Shown in pieces: positions 45,104-54,108 of a stretch of 64,000 nt of DNA (position 1 is the first letter of the stretch; the number at the start of each line of letters is the position of its first letter). The stretch is from an uncultured Pseudomonadales bacterium (GTDB lineage: Bacteria > Pseudomonadota > Gammaproteobacteria > Pseudomonadales > Azotimanducaceae), in assembly GCA_937775265.1 (NCBI GenBank), contig CALKBV010000007.1:124001-188000 (forward strand). The letters run 5' to 3'. The notes under the pieces were generated by a model. That model made no database searches and was not told the origin of the DNA. It saw nothing but the letters and a program-made list of their open reading frames with translations. Position numbers and translations under genes: made by a program.

Positions 45104-45362
45104 ATGAAAACCATTGTTGTTTGTACTAATTTTCGACCCTTTACGAGCCAGCCAAGCTGTGCCCACCGAGGCAGCGAAGCACTGGCTGACTGGCATGAGG
45201 GCGACATTGAAACACGCGGGCTTGATGAGAGTAGATAGGTCAGTCTGCCTCGGTCATTGCCCCTACGGTCCAAATGTCAGGTTGTTGGGTGAAGCTTTCT
45301 ATCATGAGTCAACGCGGGAAAAGCTGATACCGCTGCTGGAAGCCCTCGATAAAGCCGATTAG
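45104..45362 (+). pseudogene. Thioredoxin-like [2Fe-2S] ferredoxin, frame-shifted
   Basis: From ATG 45104 the frame reads MKTIVVCTNFRPF and SCAHRGSEALADWHEGDIE, which carries the first two cluster cysteines, then meets a TAG at 45233. The rest of the protein, VDRSVCLGHCPYGPNV with the last two cysteines and TREKLIPLLEAL, is in the next frame. Dropping one base near 45222-45230 gives a complete protein of about 86 residues with C-x11-C and C-x3-C. It is therefore a small NuoE-like ferredoxin with a one-base insertion, real or from sequencing. It converges on the esterase gene. Confidence 0.7.
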
Positions 45363-45367
45363 CTCAG

Positions 45368-46345
45368 CTACCGCAGCAACCAGCGAATGGCGTCGGCAAA
45401 CAACGCCCCACCATGGGCCAGGGTATGTCCGCCAACACCGAATTCAAATCGATAATCGTATCCGGAAAACTCCAGTGACTGGGCAACACTTTTGTTAGCC
45501 AGTGGCCAGTTGCCGAACAGACCATCGATATCGTTCTCCCCACTCTGCATGAACACGCGAATCGGCTTTCTTGGCGTGGTCCTGATCATGGATTGGTAAT
45601 TGTGCCCGCCCTTGATGTTAGTGAACGAGCCGCAGTGACTAAGCACCCTGGCAAACCTGTCGGGATGATGCCATGCCACTGTGAAAGCGCAGATACCGCC
45701 ACTGCTCATGCCAATCATCATTCGACGTTTGGGATCAACTGTTGCAGAGCAATCCATGGTCTGCTCCGCTAGGGGAATGATTTCTGTCAGTAGAAATTCC
45801 GAATAGTCGGGACGCAGGGAATCATATTCGATACTTCGTTGCTCATCGGCCCTGTCTCTCTCCGGCTGTGATGCCGGCTCGACTGAGACACCGACGGGTC
45901 TACCCGGATTAATAAACACGGCCAGCGTCGCGGGGATCTCACCGGCCGCATGTAAACTATCCAAAATCAGCCCCGCCCGGACTCGCCCATTACGTCCAAG
46001 GTATCCAATTCCGTCATTGAATATCATGAGGCTAACATCGGTCGCGCCGGCTCTCATCCCTGCAGTTTTATAAAATCGGATATCCCTGATTGTTCCAGGA
46101 TACTTCATCGATTCATTCCAATCTTTTAGCGACGTCACGTTGCCACGGGGTAGCTGCTCATCGGGGAAAGCTTCTGCGCAAGGATTGTAGTCCACATCAA
46201 ACTGGCCTTCGACAGACGCGAGCCCGCCGTATCTGCCGTGATTGTTAACCGCCTGCGGAGCGTGCCTGTCCAGCCCAAGGAGACGGTAAGTTTCTGTATC
46301 CATGGGTGATGCATAAATCGGACGGGTGTCATCGACTATATTCAT
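45368..46345 (-). CDS. Enterochelin-esterase-like hydrolase
   Basis: A 325-residue alpha/beta hydrolase of the esterase-D/Fes-like family. The nucleophile elbow is GMSSGG, the preceding DPKRRMMI strand is typical, and the end GGHTLAHGGALFADAIRWL provides the histidine. No signal peptide is seen. The ATG at 46345 overlaps the stop of the GH3 gene (ATGA), so it is translated with it. As part of an SDR-GH3-esterase unit it may remove an acyl group from a plant-type glycoside, but this is inference. Confidence 0.82.
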   Translation of the reverse strand: MNIVDDTRPIYASPMDTETYRLLGLDRHAPQAVNNHGRYGGLASVEGQFDVDYNPCAEAFPDEQLPRGNVTSLKDWNESMKYPGTIRDIRFYKTAGMRAGATDVSLMIFNDGIGYLGRNGRVRAGLILDSLHAAGEIPATLAVFINPGRPVGVSVEPASQPERDRADEQRSIEYDSLRPDYSEFLLTEIIPLAEQTMDCSATVDPKRRMMIGMSSGGICAFTVAWHHPDRFARVLSHCGSFTNIKGGHNYQSMIRTTPRKPIRVFMQSGENDIDGLFGNWPLANKSVAQSLEFSGYDYRFEFGVGGHTLAHGGALFADAIRWLLR

Positions 46346-48432
46346 TCGGGCAACCAGTCCTTGCCATCGAAGCTCCACGTCGATTCGAGCGGCAAATTAT
46401 CTGAGACCTGTCCTACCCTGAAGTCATAGGTGCAGGCTTCGAGCACCCAGCCATGATGTGGATCGTAGTAGCACAGTTCTTGATCACTCATTTCAATTTC
46501 CAAGTCTGCAATTTCGCCTGGCTCCAGCTCAACCCAACCAAAACCCTTGAGTTCCTTAACCGGTCGTTCAACAGATGAGTTCAGATACGACACATACAAC
46601 TGTGGAACAGCTGCACCAGCTGTGTTGCCCGAGTTCTTCACGCTGACATTCAGGAAAAATCGATCCTCTGCACGCTCGACCTGCAAGCCTTCCAGGGTGA
46701 ATTCCGTATAACTCAGGCCAAATCCAAATGGAAACTCTGGCTGCTCCTCCTTTCTGTCAAGGTATCGATAACCATGGTACAAGTCGTGAGTGATATCGAG
46801 CGCCGTAATATCCCAATCCACCAATTGGCTGATTGAACGAGGGAAACTAACCGGTAACTTCCCGGACGGACTAACCATTCCAAAGAGCACACGGGCGACG
46901 GCATGCCCTCCCTCGCGACCTGGGTACCAGATCATCATCAACGCATCGACCTCGTTCACCCAACTCGACACCTCAATCGCACTACCACCCTCTAGCAACA
47001 CGATGGTTTTCTTCGCTTTCGACGCGACATCAAGAATCAACTGCTCCTGGCTTTCGGGCAACCTGAGGTCGTCGCGATCGCCCCCTCGAGCAAGGTCAGA
47101 GCCTTCTGATTCCTGTTGCTGTGTAGGAATGAACTCACCCTCTTCTTTATAGGTCAGCCCAACTACAACTACTGCGACATCAGACTCACCGATGTCGCCA
47201 AGGTCAGCGTCGCTGGTGTAATAGTTAATGGCTACCTCATCCCCAAAAGCCCTGAGTCCAGCCAGGGGGGTTGTAACCTCTGATGACGTCACCATACTGC
47301 TACCTCGGTCGCCCAAGTTCGGGACATCAGCAAGGTCCCCGACAACTGCGATACGTTGCGATGTCGATAAGGGCAGCACAGCCTTATTCTTTAACAATAC
47401 GAATGACTTCTCAGCTACTTCCCTCGCCAGCTCAATATGTTGACTGCATTCCACCACCGACGCATCGGGTACTACTGTGTTGGCAAGGTCGAACGCAATC
47501 TTCTGGTATAACGCCCTGCCAGCATTTCGCGTGATCGTTTCCTCGGTCAGTTCTCCTGCAGCGATCGCTTCCGTGATCTTCTCATCGTCAAACCGGTAAC
47601 CCACAGGCATCTCAATATCCATACCCGCATTAATCGCAGCCGCAGTGGACCGAGTCCCGAGAAACCAGTCGGATTCCACAAAACCCTTAAACCCCCAGTC
47701 TTCCCGAAGAATATCGTCGAGCAAAACCGGGTGTTCGCCGCAGTAAATACCGTTTATTTTATTGTAAGCACTCATCACCGACGCTGCAGCACCTTCAACA
47801 ACGCAGCGTTTAAAATGCGGCAGGTAAACTTCGTGCAGCGACCGATCGTCGACATTGGCGCTCATCTCAAAGCGGGTCATTTCAATATTATTGAGCGCGA
47901 AGTGTTTCGGGCTCGTTAGCACATAATTTTGTGCGCCGGACACAAACGAGACCCCCATAGCGCCCATGTGAAAGGTGTCTTCCGAGTAGGTTTCCTGGGC
48001 GCGGCCCCAACCAGGGTGTCGCAGCAGGTTAATGGTCGGTGCTAGGATCACATTGCCGTTTTTTGCGGCAACTTCCAGGCCCGCGGCTAAACCAACTCGG
48101 CGTTCAAGCTCAACGTTAAAGGTTGCTCCCCTGGCAATCGCCACAGGAAATGCTGTCGCCATTCCGGTTCTTGCCCCCCTTGGTCCGTCAACCATCTTGT
48201 AAGCAGGAATCTTGAGTGCTTCATCACCACCGGCATAGTAAAGCCCGTCGATGGGCGCAGCCTGCCAGCCACGTATTTCATGAATTTTCTGCTGCAAGCT
48301 CATGCTGGCCAAAAGGCGTTCAACCTCGATCTGGACAGCCGCGTGGTCAACATTAAGGCCTATATTCCCTGCGTGAATTTTTTCCCGGTCGAAAGCTTTT
48401 TCTGAGCGGTTTGCAGTGATCGTCTCAAGCAT
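46342..48432 (-). CDS. Glycoside hydrolase family 3 beta-glucosidase-like enzyme
   Basis: A 696-residue GH3 enzyme that would remove terminal beta-linked sugars. The N-terminal barrel has K176-H177 in SPKHFALNN and the nucleophile D255 in FVESDWFLG; the second domain has WYPGREGGHAVARVLFG, and a C-terminal fibronectin-like domain (about 590-690) starts near FPFGFGLSYTEF. The general-acid glutamate is in the second domain and was not pinned down. No signal peptide is seen, so the substrate must enter the cell. It overlaps the SDR gene upstream and the esterase downstream. Confidence 0.9.
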   Translation of the reverse strand: MLETITANRSEKAFDREKIHAGNIGLNVDHAAVQIEVERLLASMSLQQKIHEIRGWQAAPIDGLYYAGGDEALKIPAYKMVDGPRGARTGMATAFPVAIARGATFNVELERRVGLAAGLEVAAKNGNVILAPTINLLRHPGWGRAQETYSEDTFHMGAMGVSFVSGAQNYVLTSPKHFALNNIEMTRFEMSANVDDRSLHEVYLPHFKRCVVEGAAASVMSAYNKINGIYCGEHPVLLDDILREDWGFKGFVESDWFLGTRSTAAAINAGMDIEMPVGYRFDDEKITEAIAAGELTEETITRNAGRALYQKIAFDLANTVVPDASVVECSQHIELAREVAEKSFVLLKNKAVLPLSTSQRIAVVGDLADVPNLGDRGSSMVTSSEVTTPLAGLRAFGDEVAINYYTSDADLGDIGESDVAVVVVGLTYKEEGEFIPTQQQESEGSDLARGGDRDDLRLPESQEQLILDVASKAKKTIVLLEGGSAIEVSSWVNEVDALMMIWYPGREGGHAVARVLFGMVSPSGKLPVSFPRSISQLVDWDITALDITHDLYHGYRYLDRKEEQPEFPFGFGLSYTEFTLEGLQVERAEDRFFLNVSVKNSGNTAGAAVPQLYVSYLNSSVERPVKELKGFGWVELEPGEIADLEIEMSDQELCYYDPHHGWVLEACTYDFRVGQVSDNLPLESTWSFDGKDWLPE

Positions 48433-49201
48433 TTCGGATCGTCAAGCCACCATCAACAGGCAGAGCAACTCCGGTGATGTATTGTGATGCCGGTAAAACC
48501 AGACCGAGTGTGCCGTGCGCGACTTCTTCCGGAGCCCCATAACGCCTGAGCGCTGAGCGGCGCTTGGCAAAGATGATCTTGTCTCCATCTGCAATAGCTG
48601 ACGTCATGCCAGTATTGATAGGACCAGGGCAAATACAATTAACGGTGATGTTTTCAGGGCCTAGTTCAACCGCCAAAGAACGCGTCAGTCCAATTACCCC
48701 GGTTTTTGCAGCTGTATAAGGACTGCCATATTTAGTTGCACCCAGCCCCTCCGTCGACGCAATATTGACGATGCGAGCGTGCGCGGACCTACGCAGCAAC
48801 GGTAAGGCTGCTCGGATAGTTAGTGTGTGCGCAGTAAGAAGAACAGCCATACTTTTACTCCACGCGATCCCGTAATCTTCAGAATCTATTGGCGCAAACA
48901 TCGAGATGCCCGCATTATTGACCAGAATATCGATCCCGCCAAAATGATCACCAATCTCCGAGAACACCTTCCCAATAGCCGCCTCATCTGAAAGATCCAA
49001 CGCCCAACCTTTTGCGTCGTAACCGACATCGGTCATTTCTTTGACAACTGCCTGCAAAGGTTCGTCGTTAATATCAATCAAGGCGACTCGCGCGCCTTCA
49101 TCACCGAAAAGGTGCGCAGTTGCCCTGCCCATACCTGATGCAGCACCAGTAACAATCGCGACTTCGCCTTTAATAGAGCGGCTTAAGGTAGAAAGGGACA
49201 T
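48425..49201 (-). CDS. SDR family oxidoreductase
   Basis: A 258-residue short-chain dehydrogenase with TGAASGMG, an aspartate after beta-2 (LIDIND) that favours NAD, NNAGISMF, serine in VNIASTEGLG and Y-x3-K in SPYTAAKTGVIG. The tail ITGVALPVDGGLTI is typical. The ATG at 49201 has GGAGA seven bases upstream; a longer frame to 49300 lacks family sequence. It is first in a coupled trio with GH3 and esterase genes and may oxidise the sugar or aglycone released. Confidence 0.88.
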   Translation of the reverse strand: MSLSTLSRSIKGEVAIVTGAASGMGRATAHLFGDEGARVALIDINDEPLQAVVKEMTDVGYDAKGWALDLSDEAAIGKVFSEIGDHFGGIDILVNNAGISMFAPIDSEDYGIAWSKSMAVLLTAHTLTIRAALPLLRRSAHARIVNIASTEGLGATKYGSPYTAAKTGVIGLTRSLAVELGPENITVNCICPGPINTGMTSAIADGDKIIFAKRRSALRRYGAPEEVAHGTLGLVLPASQYITGVALPVDGGLTIRNA

Positions 49202-49308
49202 AGTAATTCTCCATTCAAAAAAATTAATACAAGAGTGTGCCTGAAGTGCAAAGGCCCTGGCAACTGACCTGCTAGCGCCCGGGCGGCACTGCGGAAACAC
49301 TGAAGTCT

Positions 49309-49884
49309 ATGGAACTGCCGGATTTCGTTGCTTCTGTTAACATGCCCATTTACTTTTCGCCGGCTGATAGCGTGACCAAAACAAAACTAGGCAGGATAGA
49401 AATAGCCAAGCAGGCCCTGAATTTTTCGGCCGCCCATTTTACCATTTTCTCCCAGACTGAGCGCGAGGACCTGCACGGGCATAACTTCCAGGTAGAATGC
49501 GAACTTACTTCGCCGATTGATGACAACGGTTTGATCTTTGACTACTCACTGATCAAACGAGTGATGAAAGAGCTATGCGATGAATTAGACGAGAAAACAA
49601 TCCTGCCAGAGAAATCGCCCTACTTTCAGCTGGAACGCGATGGAGAGTATATTGTGGGGGTCTACGGCGATGAGCGCTTACCATTTTTGCCGAGGGATGT
49701 CATAACCCTGCCGATATCAAATGCCAGTGTTGAAGAACTCTGCTATTACCTGCTGGAAAGAATGCTTGCCCACCCTGATATCAAGGCGGAGGATATCAGA
49801 GAGATGACAGTAAAGGTTTCATCCAGCCCTGGGCAAAATGGGACCGCAAGCTGGTATATCAATAATTCAGAGGCGAAGTCATGA
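49309..49884 (+). CDS. 6-pyruvoyl-tetrahydropterin synthase/QueD-like protein without catalytic cysteine
   Basis: A 191-residue T-fold protein of the PTPS/QueD family, which acts on dihydroneopterin triphosphate. The zinc histidines are present (H43 in FSAAHF, H56 and H58 in LHGHNF). The catalytic Cys of the CxxxHGH motif is missing; instead the sequence reads E53-D-L-H56-G-H58, which matches the ExxHGH form known as PTPS-III, able to make the folate precursor 6-hydroxymethyl-dihydropterin in other organisms. It overlaps the next SDR gene by four bases and lies near a queuosine-precursor transporter gene. Confidence 0.8.
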   Translation: MELPDFVASVNMPIYFSPADSVTKTKLGRIEIAKQALNFSAAHFTIFSQTEREDLHGHNFQVECELTSPIDDNGLIFDYSLIKRVMKELCDELDEKTILPEKSPYFQLERDGEYIVGVYGDERLPFLPRDVITLPISNASVEELCYYLLERMLAHPDIKAEDIREMTVKVSSSPGQNGTASWYINNSEAKS

Positions 49885-50576
49885 GTACCGTTGTAATTTC
49901 AGGTGCTAGCAAAGGTATCGGTAAGGCCGCAGCAGCACAATTTATTGAAGCAGGACACCTCGTATTCAACCTGTCGCGGACCCCTGCGGACATTCCTGGC
50001 ATAAAAAATGTCCTGATTGATCTCGCAGGCACCCAGGCACGACAGAAAGTTACAGCATTCGCGGATAGCCTGCAGCCGGGGGTACTTCACCTGGTCCACA
50101 ATGCGGCGAGACTGACCAGTGAGACGGTACGAAGTGATGACATCGATAACTTTCGTTCCGTTATCAATATCAATGTCATCGCACCGCAAATTTTGAACGC
50201 CGCCCTGTTACCGAAAATGAACGCCGGCTCGTCAATCGTTTATGTTGGGTCAACGCTGTCAGAAAAAGCCGTTCCTAATTCCTTTAGTTACGTTGTTACC
50301 AAACACGCAATGATCGGCATGATGCGAGCCACCTGCCAAGACCTGGCTGGTTCTGGTATACATACTGCCTGCGTCTGTCCCGGATTCACAAACACCGAAA
50401 TGTTAAGGGCTCACGTCGGTGATTCGCAGGAGATACTGGATAGTATCGCCGCGGGATCAACCTTTGGACGGCTGATCGAGCCCACCGAGATCGCAGGGAC
50501 AATCTGCTTTGTTGCAGACAACCCGGTTATAAACGGAGCCATCATTCACGCTAATCTTGGACAAATAGAGAACTAG
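49881..50576 (+). CDS. SDR family oxidoreductase, possibly pterin-related
   Basis: A short, 231-residue SDR with SGASKGIG, HNAARLTSE, serine in VYVGSTLSEKA and Y-x3-K in SYVVTKHAMIGM. It begins four bases inside the PTPS-like gene (ATGA) and is followed two bases later by the transporter gene, so the three are one unit. Sepiapterin-reductase-like and pteridine-reductase activities occur in small SDRs, and the context suggests such a role, but no substrate-specific residue confirms it. Confidence 0.82.
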   Translation: MSTVVISGASKGIGKAAAAQFIEAGHLVFNLSRTPADIPGIKNVLIDLAGTQARQKVTAFADSLQPGVLHLVHNAARLTSETVRSDDIDNFRSVININVIAPQILNAALLPKMNAGSSIVYVGSTLSEKAVPNSFSYVVTKHAMIGMMRATCQDLAGSGIHTACVCPGFTNTEMLRAHVGDSQEILDSIAAGSTFGRLIEPTEIAGTICFVADNPVINGAIIHANLGQIEN

Positions 50577-50577
50577 T

Positions 50578-51357
50578 ATGCAAAGCCAGCCCAGAGAAAT
50601 TTCCGACGAAGTCCGAGAGAGACGAGAAAGAGTATTTCTGGTTCTCGCAGGTTTCTTCCTCTGTGCCATGACAATGTTGAACATCATCGGCATCACCCGT
50701 TTCATACAGCTTGGGCCAATGGCCCTGGCGGTGGGTGTACTACCCTACCCCCTGACCTTTCTCTGTACTGACCTGATCAGTGAATTATACGGCCGTGCAC
50801 GTGCGAACTTTATGGTCACTGTCGGATTAGGACTAAATTTTTTTATTCTAGGCACCATGTGGCTCGGCAATGCCATGCCCTCTGTCGGGGCTGAAAACCA
50901 GCCACCCTGGCAACTGATTCAACTGGCGGAAGACGTCGCTTTGCCAAACGGTAGCTCGGTAACAGGTTCTGTAGAGCTGTTTACACTGCTTTACTCCACC
51001 ACAACCGGTGCGGTCATGGCTTCAATGGTGGCGTATATCACCGCGCAATACTGTGACGTGTACATCTTTCATTTCTTGAAGCGACTCACAAAAGGCAAGC
51101 ACCTCTGGCTAAGGAACAATGGCAGCACCATTATCAGCCAGGGTGTTGATTCGTTTATGGTGATTACCGTGACATTTGGCGCCCAGTTTCTCGCGGGCGT
51201 CATGAGTGCCGGCGCAATGCTGGTGCTCATGGCCAGCAATTACCTGTTTAAGCTAAGTGTCGCATTGGCAGACACCCTGCCTTTTTATATGGGTGTGCAC
51301 TACCTGTCGAAATACCTTGAACTGTCAGAGGAAGAACTGATGGCACATGCCGAATAA
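50578..51357 (+). CDS. yhhQ: Queuosine-precursor transporter family (VUT_1/YhhQ-like)
   Basis: A 259-residue inner-membrane protein with about six hydrophobic segments of the VUT_1/DUF165 family. The signature LPYPLTFLCTDLISELYGR and the later SQGVDSFMVITVTFGAQF are typical of YhhQ, which imports the queuosine precursors preQ0 and preQ1. Relatives of this longer type (with a central acidic loop around residue 110-130) are less studied. It sits behind a PTPS/QueD-like gene, which fits a link to deazapurines or pterins. It overlaps the DUF924 gene by 11 bases. Confidence 0.85.
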   Translation: MQSQPREISDEVRERRERVFLVLAGFFLCAMTMLNIIGITRFIQLGPMALAVGVLPYPLTFLCTDLISELYGRARANFMVTVGLGLNFFILGTMWLGNAMPSVGAENQPPWQLIQLAEDVALPNGSSVTGSVELFTLLYSTTTGAVMASMVAYITAQYCDVYIFHFLKRLTKGKHLWLRNNGSTIISQGVDSFMVITVTFGAQFLAGVMSAGAMLVLMASNYLFKLSVALADTLPFYMGVHYLSKYLELSEEELMAHAE

Positions 51358-51973
51358 ACATTCGAGTAATAATCCTGAAGCCATCATCAGCTATTGGCTT
51401 GGGCCTCCTGACTCAAACCCCGCAAAATTCGACACTCAGCAGAAGCTCTGGTACCACTCAAAGCCAGAAACCGACAACTATATTCGAACGGCATTTGAAT
51501 CAGACCTGGCGTCTGCCGAAAACGGCGATCTATCCCATTGGAGAAATACCGCCGAGGGATCTCTTGCCCTGGTTATCCTGCTCGATCAGTTCTCCCGTAA
51601 TCTTTACCGGGGAACACCTTCGGTGTATGCAAATGACGCCCAGGCACTAGACGTAGTTGTTTCGCTGCTGGAAAGAGACGGACATCTGGACCTCAATATC
51701 CCAGCCCGAATTATTTTTTATCACCCTCTCCACCATGCTGAAAATCTTAAGTTTCAACGGAAAGCTGTTTCCCTGTTCGAAGATATGCTCGAACATGCAT
51801 CAGAGGAATGGCGGGAATCCATCTCGGGAAACCTTGCGTTTATCAAAAGCCACTGCGATATCATCAGCAAGTTCGGTCGATTCCCTCACCGCAACACTAT
51901 TCTGGGCAGGCAATCGACACCGGAAGAGTGTCAGTACCTACAGCAGGATAAACGTACTTATGGACAGCAATAA
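51347..51973 (+). CDS. DUF924 family protein
   Basis: A 208-residue alpha-helical protein of the DUF924 family, whose role is unknown. Family hallmarks are IISYWLGPPDS near the start, LVILLDQFSRNLYRGTPSVYANDAQALD in the middle (given here in parts: ILLDQFSRN and NDAQAL), HPLHHAENL and RFPHRNTILGR. Its ATG lies inside the end of the transporter gene, so they are translationally linked. It seems to be a cytoplasmic, TPR-like fold. Confidence 0.85.
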   Translation: MPNKHSSNNPEAIISYWLGPPDSNPAKFDTQQKLWYHSKPETDNYIRTAFESDLASAENGDLSHWRNTAEGSLALVILLDQFSRNLYRGTPSVYANDAQALDVVVSLLERDGHLDLNIPARIIFYHPLHHAENLKFQRKAVSLFEDMLEHASEEWRESISGNLAFIKSHCDIISKFGRFPHRNTILGRQSTPEECQYLQQDKRTYGQQ

Positions 51974-52000
51974 TGACTTTCTCAGACGCGGCAGAACGTA

Positions 52001-53209
52001 ATGCGCGATGAACTGGGATTAGACTACACCACCGACAACCCGGACTGCGTCCAACTGTTTTGCGAGGCCCTGGAAAATTATCTGGCTTCCTCCGCTCAGG
52101 TCATGCCTAGCCTGGAGCAACTCCTTGAACAGGATCCCGCCATGCCGATGGCCCTGCTCTTTCGTGCCTACCTTCTAAAATTTGCCGCAGATCCCAGGTT
52201 TCGGGCAGCCATTAATCAATGTTTCGACACCGTATCTGCTAGGCCCGACCTCAATGACCGGGAACGGCGCCACCTTCAGGCGCTCTCACTCTGGCAAGCA
52301 GACCAAATGATGGACGCCGTTGCTGTTTTTGACGACATCGTCCTAGATTACCCGAAAGACATGCTGGCACTTCGTATCGCCCACTACCTGCATTTTTACG
52401 GCAGCGGCGGCAGGCAGATGATGGAATCACTCAACGTTGCCCTGCAACACCATGAAACCAATGACCGTTATTACGGTTTTCTAAAGGGCATGCACAGCTT
52501 CGCCCTGGAAGAATCCGGGCACTACCCTGAGGCGGAAGCCGCAGGTCTCGAAGCGCTGGACATCAACCGAAAGGATATCTGGGCAGCCCATGCGGTCACC
52601 CACGTTTACCAGATGCAATTGCGCTTCGAAGAAGCTATAACTTTCATCGAGTCACTGCTTCCTGAATGGAACTCAGCGAACAACTTTGTCTACCACCTAC
52701 ACTGGCACAAAGCCCTGCAGCATATAGGCCTTGGCAACCTGGACCAGGCACTTATTGTTTATGACGAAGCACTGGTTGAACCTCTTGCGGATGATTTTTA
52801 CCTGGATGTTTGTAACGCAACGTCTCTGCTCTGGCGTCTGGAGATGTCCGGCGTGAATGTCGGAAATCGTTGGACCCCTCTGCACGAACTTTCAAAGAAT
52901 CGTGTACAGGACGACGAACTTGTCTTCACCAGCCTGCATTACCTGATAGCGCCTGCAATACTGGGAGATGCGAAAACGGTAAAGGCGGGCCTGGATCACT
53001 TTCACCACTGGTCGAATGCGAAAACCAGTCAGGGAACTGTCGCTAAAATAGTGGGTGAAACCATGGCAACGGCCCTGACGAAACTCGCATCCGAGCAAAA
53101 AAGCGAAGGCGTAACACTCATGCAAAGTGTACAAAACGACATCTACAGAATCGGCGGCTCCCATGCCCAGCGTCACCTGTTTGACCAGTTAATCAACACC
53201 TACAGTTAA
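52001..53209 (+). CDS. TTC38-like tetratricopeptide protein
   Basis: A 402-residue protein made of helical repeats, like the eukaryotic TTC38 family and its bacterial relatives. Recognisable parts are the LQALSLWQADQMMDAVAVFDDI and DIWAAHAVTHVYQMQLRFEEAI repeat (described in part: HAVTHVYQMQ), and NNFVYHLHWHKAL. The function is not known in bacteria. It follows the DUF924 gene by 27 bases and precedes a crotonase gene by 31 bases, all on the plus strand, in the same probable operon. Confidence 0.82.
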   Translation: MRDELGLDYTTDNPDCVQLFCEALENYLASSAQVMPSLEQLLEQDPAMPMALLFRAYLLKFAADPRFRAAINQCFDTVSARPDLNDRERRHLQALSLWQADQMMDAVAVFDDIVLDYPKDMLALRIAHYLHFYGSGGRQMMESLNVALQHHETNDRYYGFLKGMHSFALEESGHYPEAEAAGLEALDINRKDIWAAHAVTHVYQMQLRFEEAITFIESLLPEWNSANNFVYHLHWHKALQHIGLGNLDQALIVYDEALVEPLADDFYLDVCNATSLLWRLEMSGVNVGNRWTPLHELSKNRVQDDELVFTSLHYLIAPAILGDAKTVKAGLDHFHHWSNAKTSQGTVAKIVGETMATALTKLASEQKSEGVTLMQSVQNDIYRIGGSHAQRHLFDQLINTYS

Positions 53210-53240
53210 CAAACGAAAAACCAAAAAGAAGAGAATCATC

Positions 53241-54089
53241 ATGGATTACGAAGCGATTATCTACGAGGTGGAAGACAACATTCTGACCATCACTCTTAAT
53301 CGGCCTGAACGCATGAACGCTTTCAACGATCAAATGTCATCTGAAATACACAACGCCCTGGATCGTGCTGATGCTGATGACAATGTTAAGGCGATCATTT
53401 TTACGGGCGCTGGCCGCGGGTTTTGCGCGGGCGCAGACCTTTCGAGCGGCAGTGAAACATTCGACTATGAATCAGACGGCCGCGGCATTCACCCTGATGG
53501 TGGAGGTGTATTAACCCTAAGACTGTTCGAATGCTTGAAACCGGTTATTTCGGCGTGCAACGGTCCAGCCGTAGGCGTCGGTGCAACCATGCAATGCGCG
53601 ATGGACATTCGAATGGCTTCGGACAAAGCGCGTTACGGGTTTGTCTTTTCGAAACGCGGGATCGTGCCTGAAGCCTGCTCAAGCTGGTTTTTGCCGCGCT
53701 GTGTCGGCATTAACACAGCGCTGGAATGGGCCTATTCAGGTCGGATTTTTGATGCCCAGGAGGCTCTGGAAAAACGATTCGTACGCAGTGTCCATAAAGA
53801 AAATGACCTGATGCCCGCGGCCCGTGATCTCGCACACGAATTCGCCGAACAAACATCCTCTGTCTCGGTCACCATGATTCGTCACATGATGTGGAAGATG
53901 CTTGGCGCGGATCATCCGATGGAGGCTCACAAGATCGATTCCCGCGGTGTTTACTTCACCGGAAAATCAGAAGACGCCCATGAGGGCGTACAATCCTTCC
54001 TCGAGAAGCGACCAGCTGAGTTCTCGGGAAAGGTCAGCACCGACATGCCAGAGTTCTTCCCATGGTGGGAACAACGAAAATTCGAATAG
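53241..54089 (+). CDS. Enoyl-CoA hydratase/isomerase family protein
   Basis: A 282-residue crotonase with the oxyanion-hole segments FCAGADLSSG and NGPAVGVGATMQCAMDIRMA and a glutamate in KRGIVPEACSSWFLPR, the position of the second catalytic acid. The inserted segment after the first motif (ETFDYESDGRGIHPDGGG) is longer than in plain enoyl-CoA hydratases and marks a subgroup common in mycobacteria and marine bacteria. A strong AAAGAAGAG-type purine run precedes the ATG. It is followed by an ABC permease gene 19 bases later. Confidence 0.87.
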   Translation: MDYEAIIYEVEDNILTITLNRPERMNAFNDQMSSEIHNALDRADADDNVKAIIFTGAGRGFCAGADLSSGSETFDYESDGRGIHPDGGGVLTLRLFECLKPVISACNGPAVGVGATMQCAMDIRMASDKARYGFVFSKRGIVPEACSSWFLPRCVGINTALEWAYSGRIFDAQEALEKRFVRSVHKENDLMPAARDLAHEFAEQTSSVSVTMIRHMMWKMLGADHPMEAHKIDSRGVYFTGKSEDAHEGVQSFLEKRPAEFSGKVSTDMPEFFPWWEQRKFE

Positions 54090-54108
54090 CAAGATAGGTT
54101 TTTATCCC

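Noticed and set aside
45114..45362. Independent 82-residue protein starting at 45114
   Set aside because: Only its second half is family sequence; the first half is an out-of-frame reading of the ferredoxin's N-terminus.
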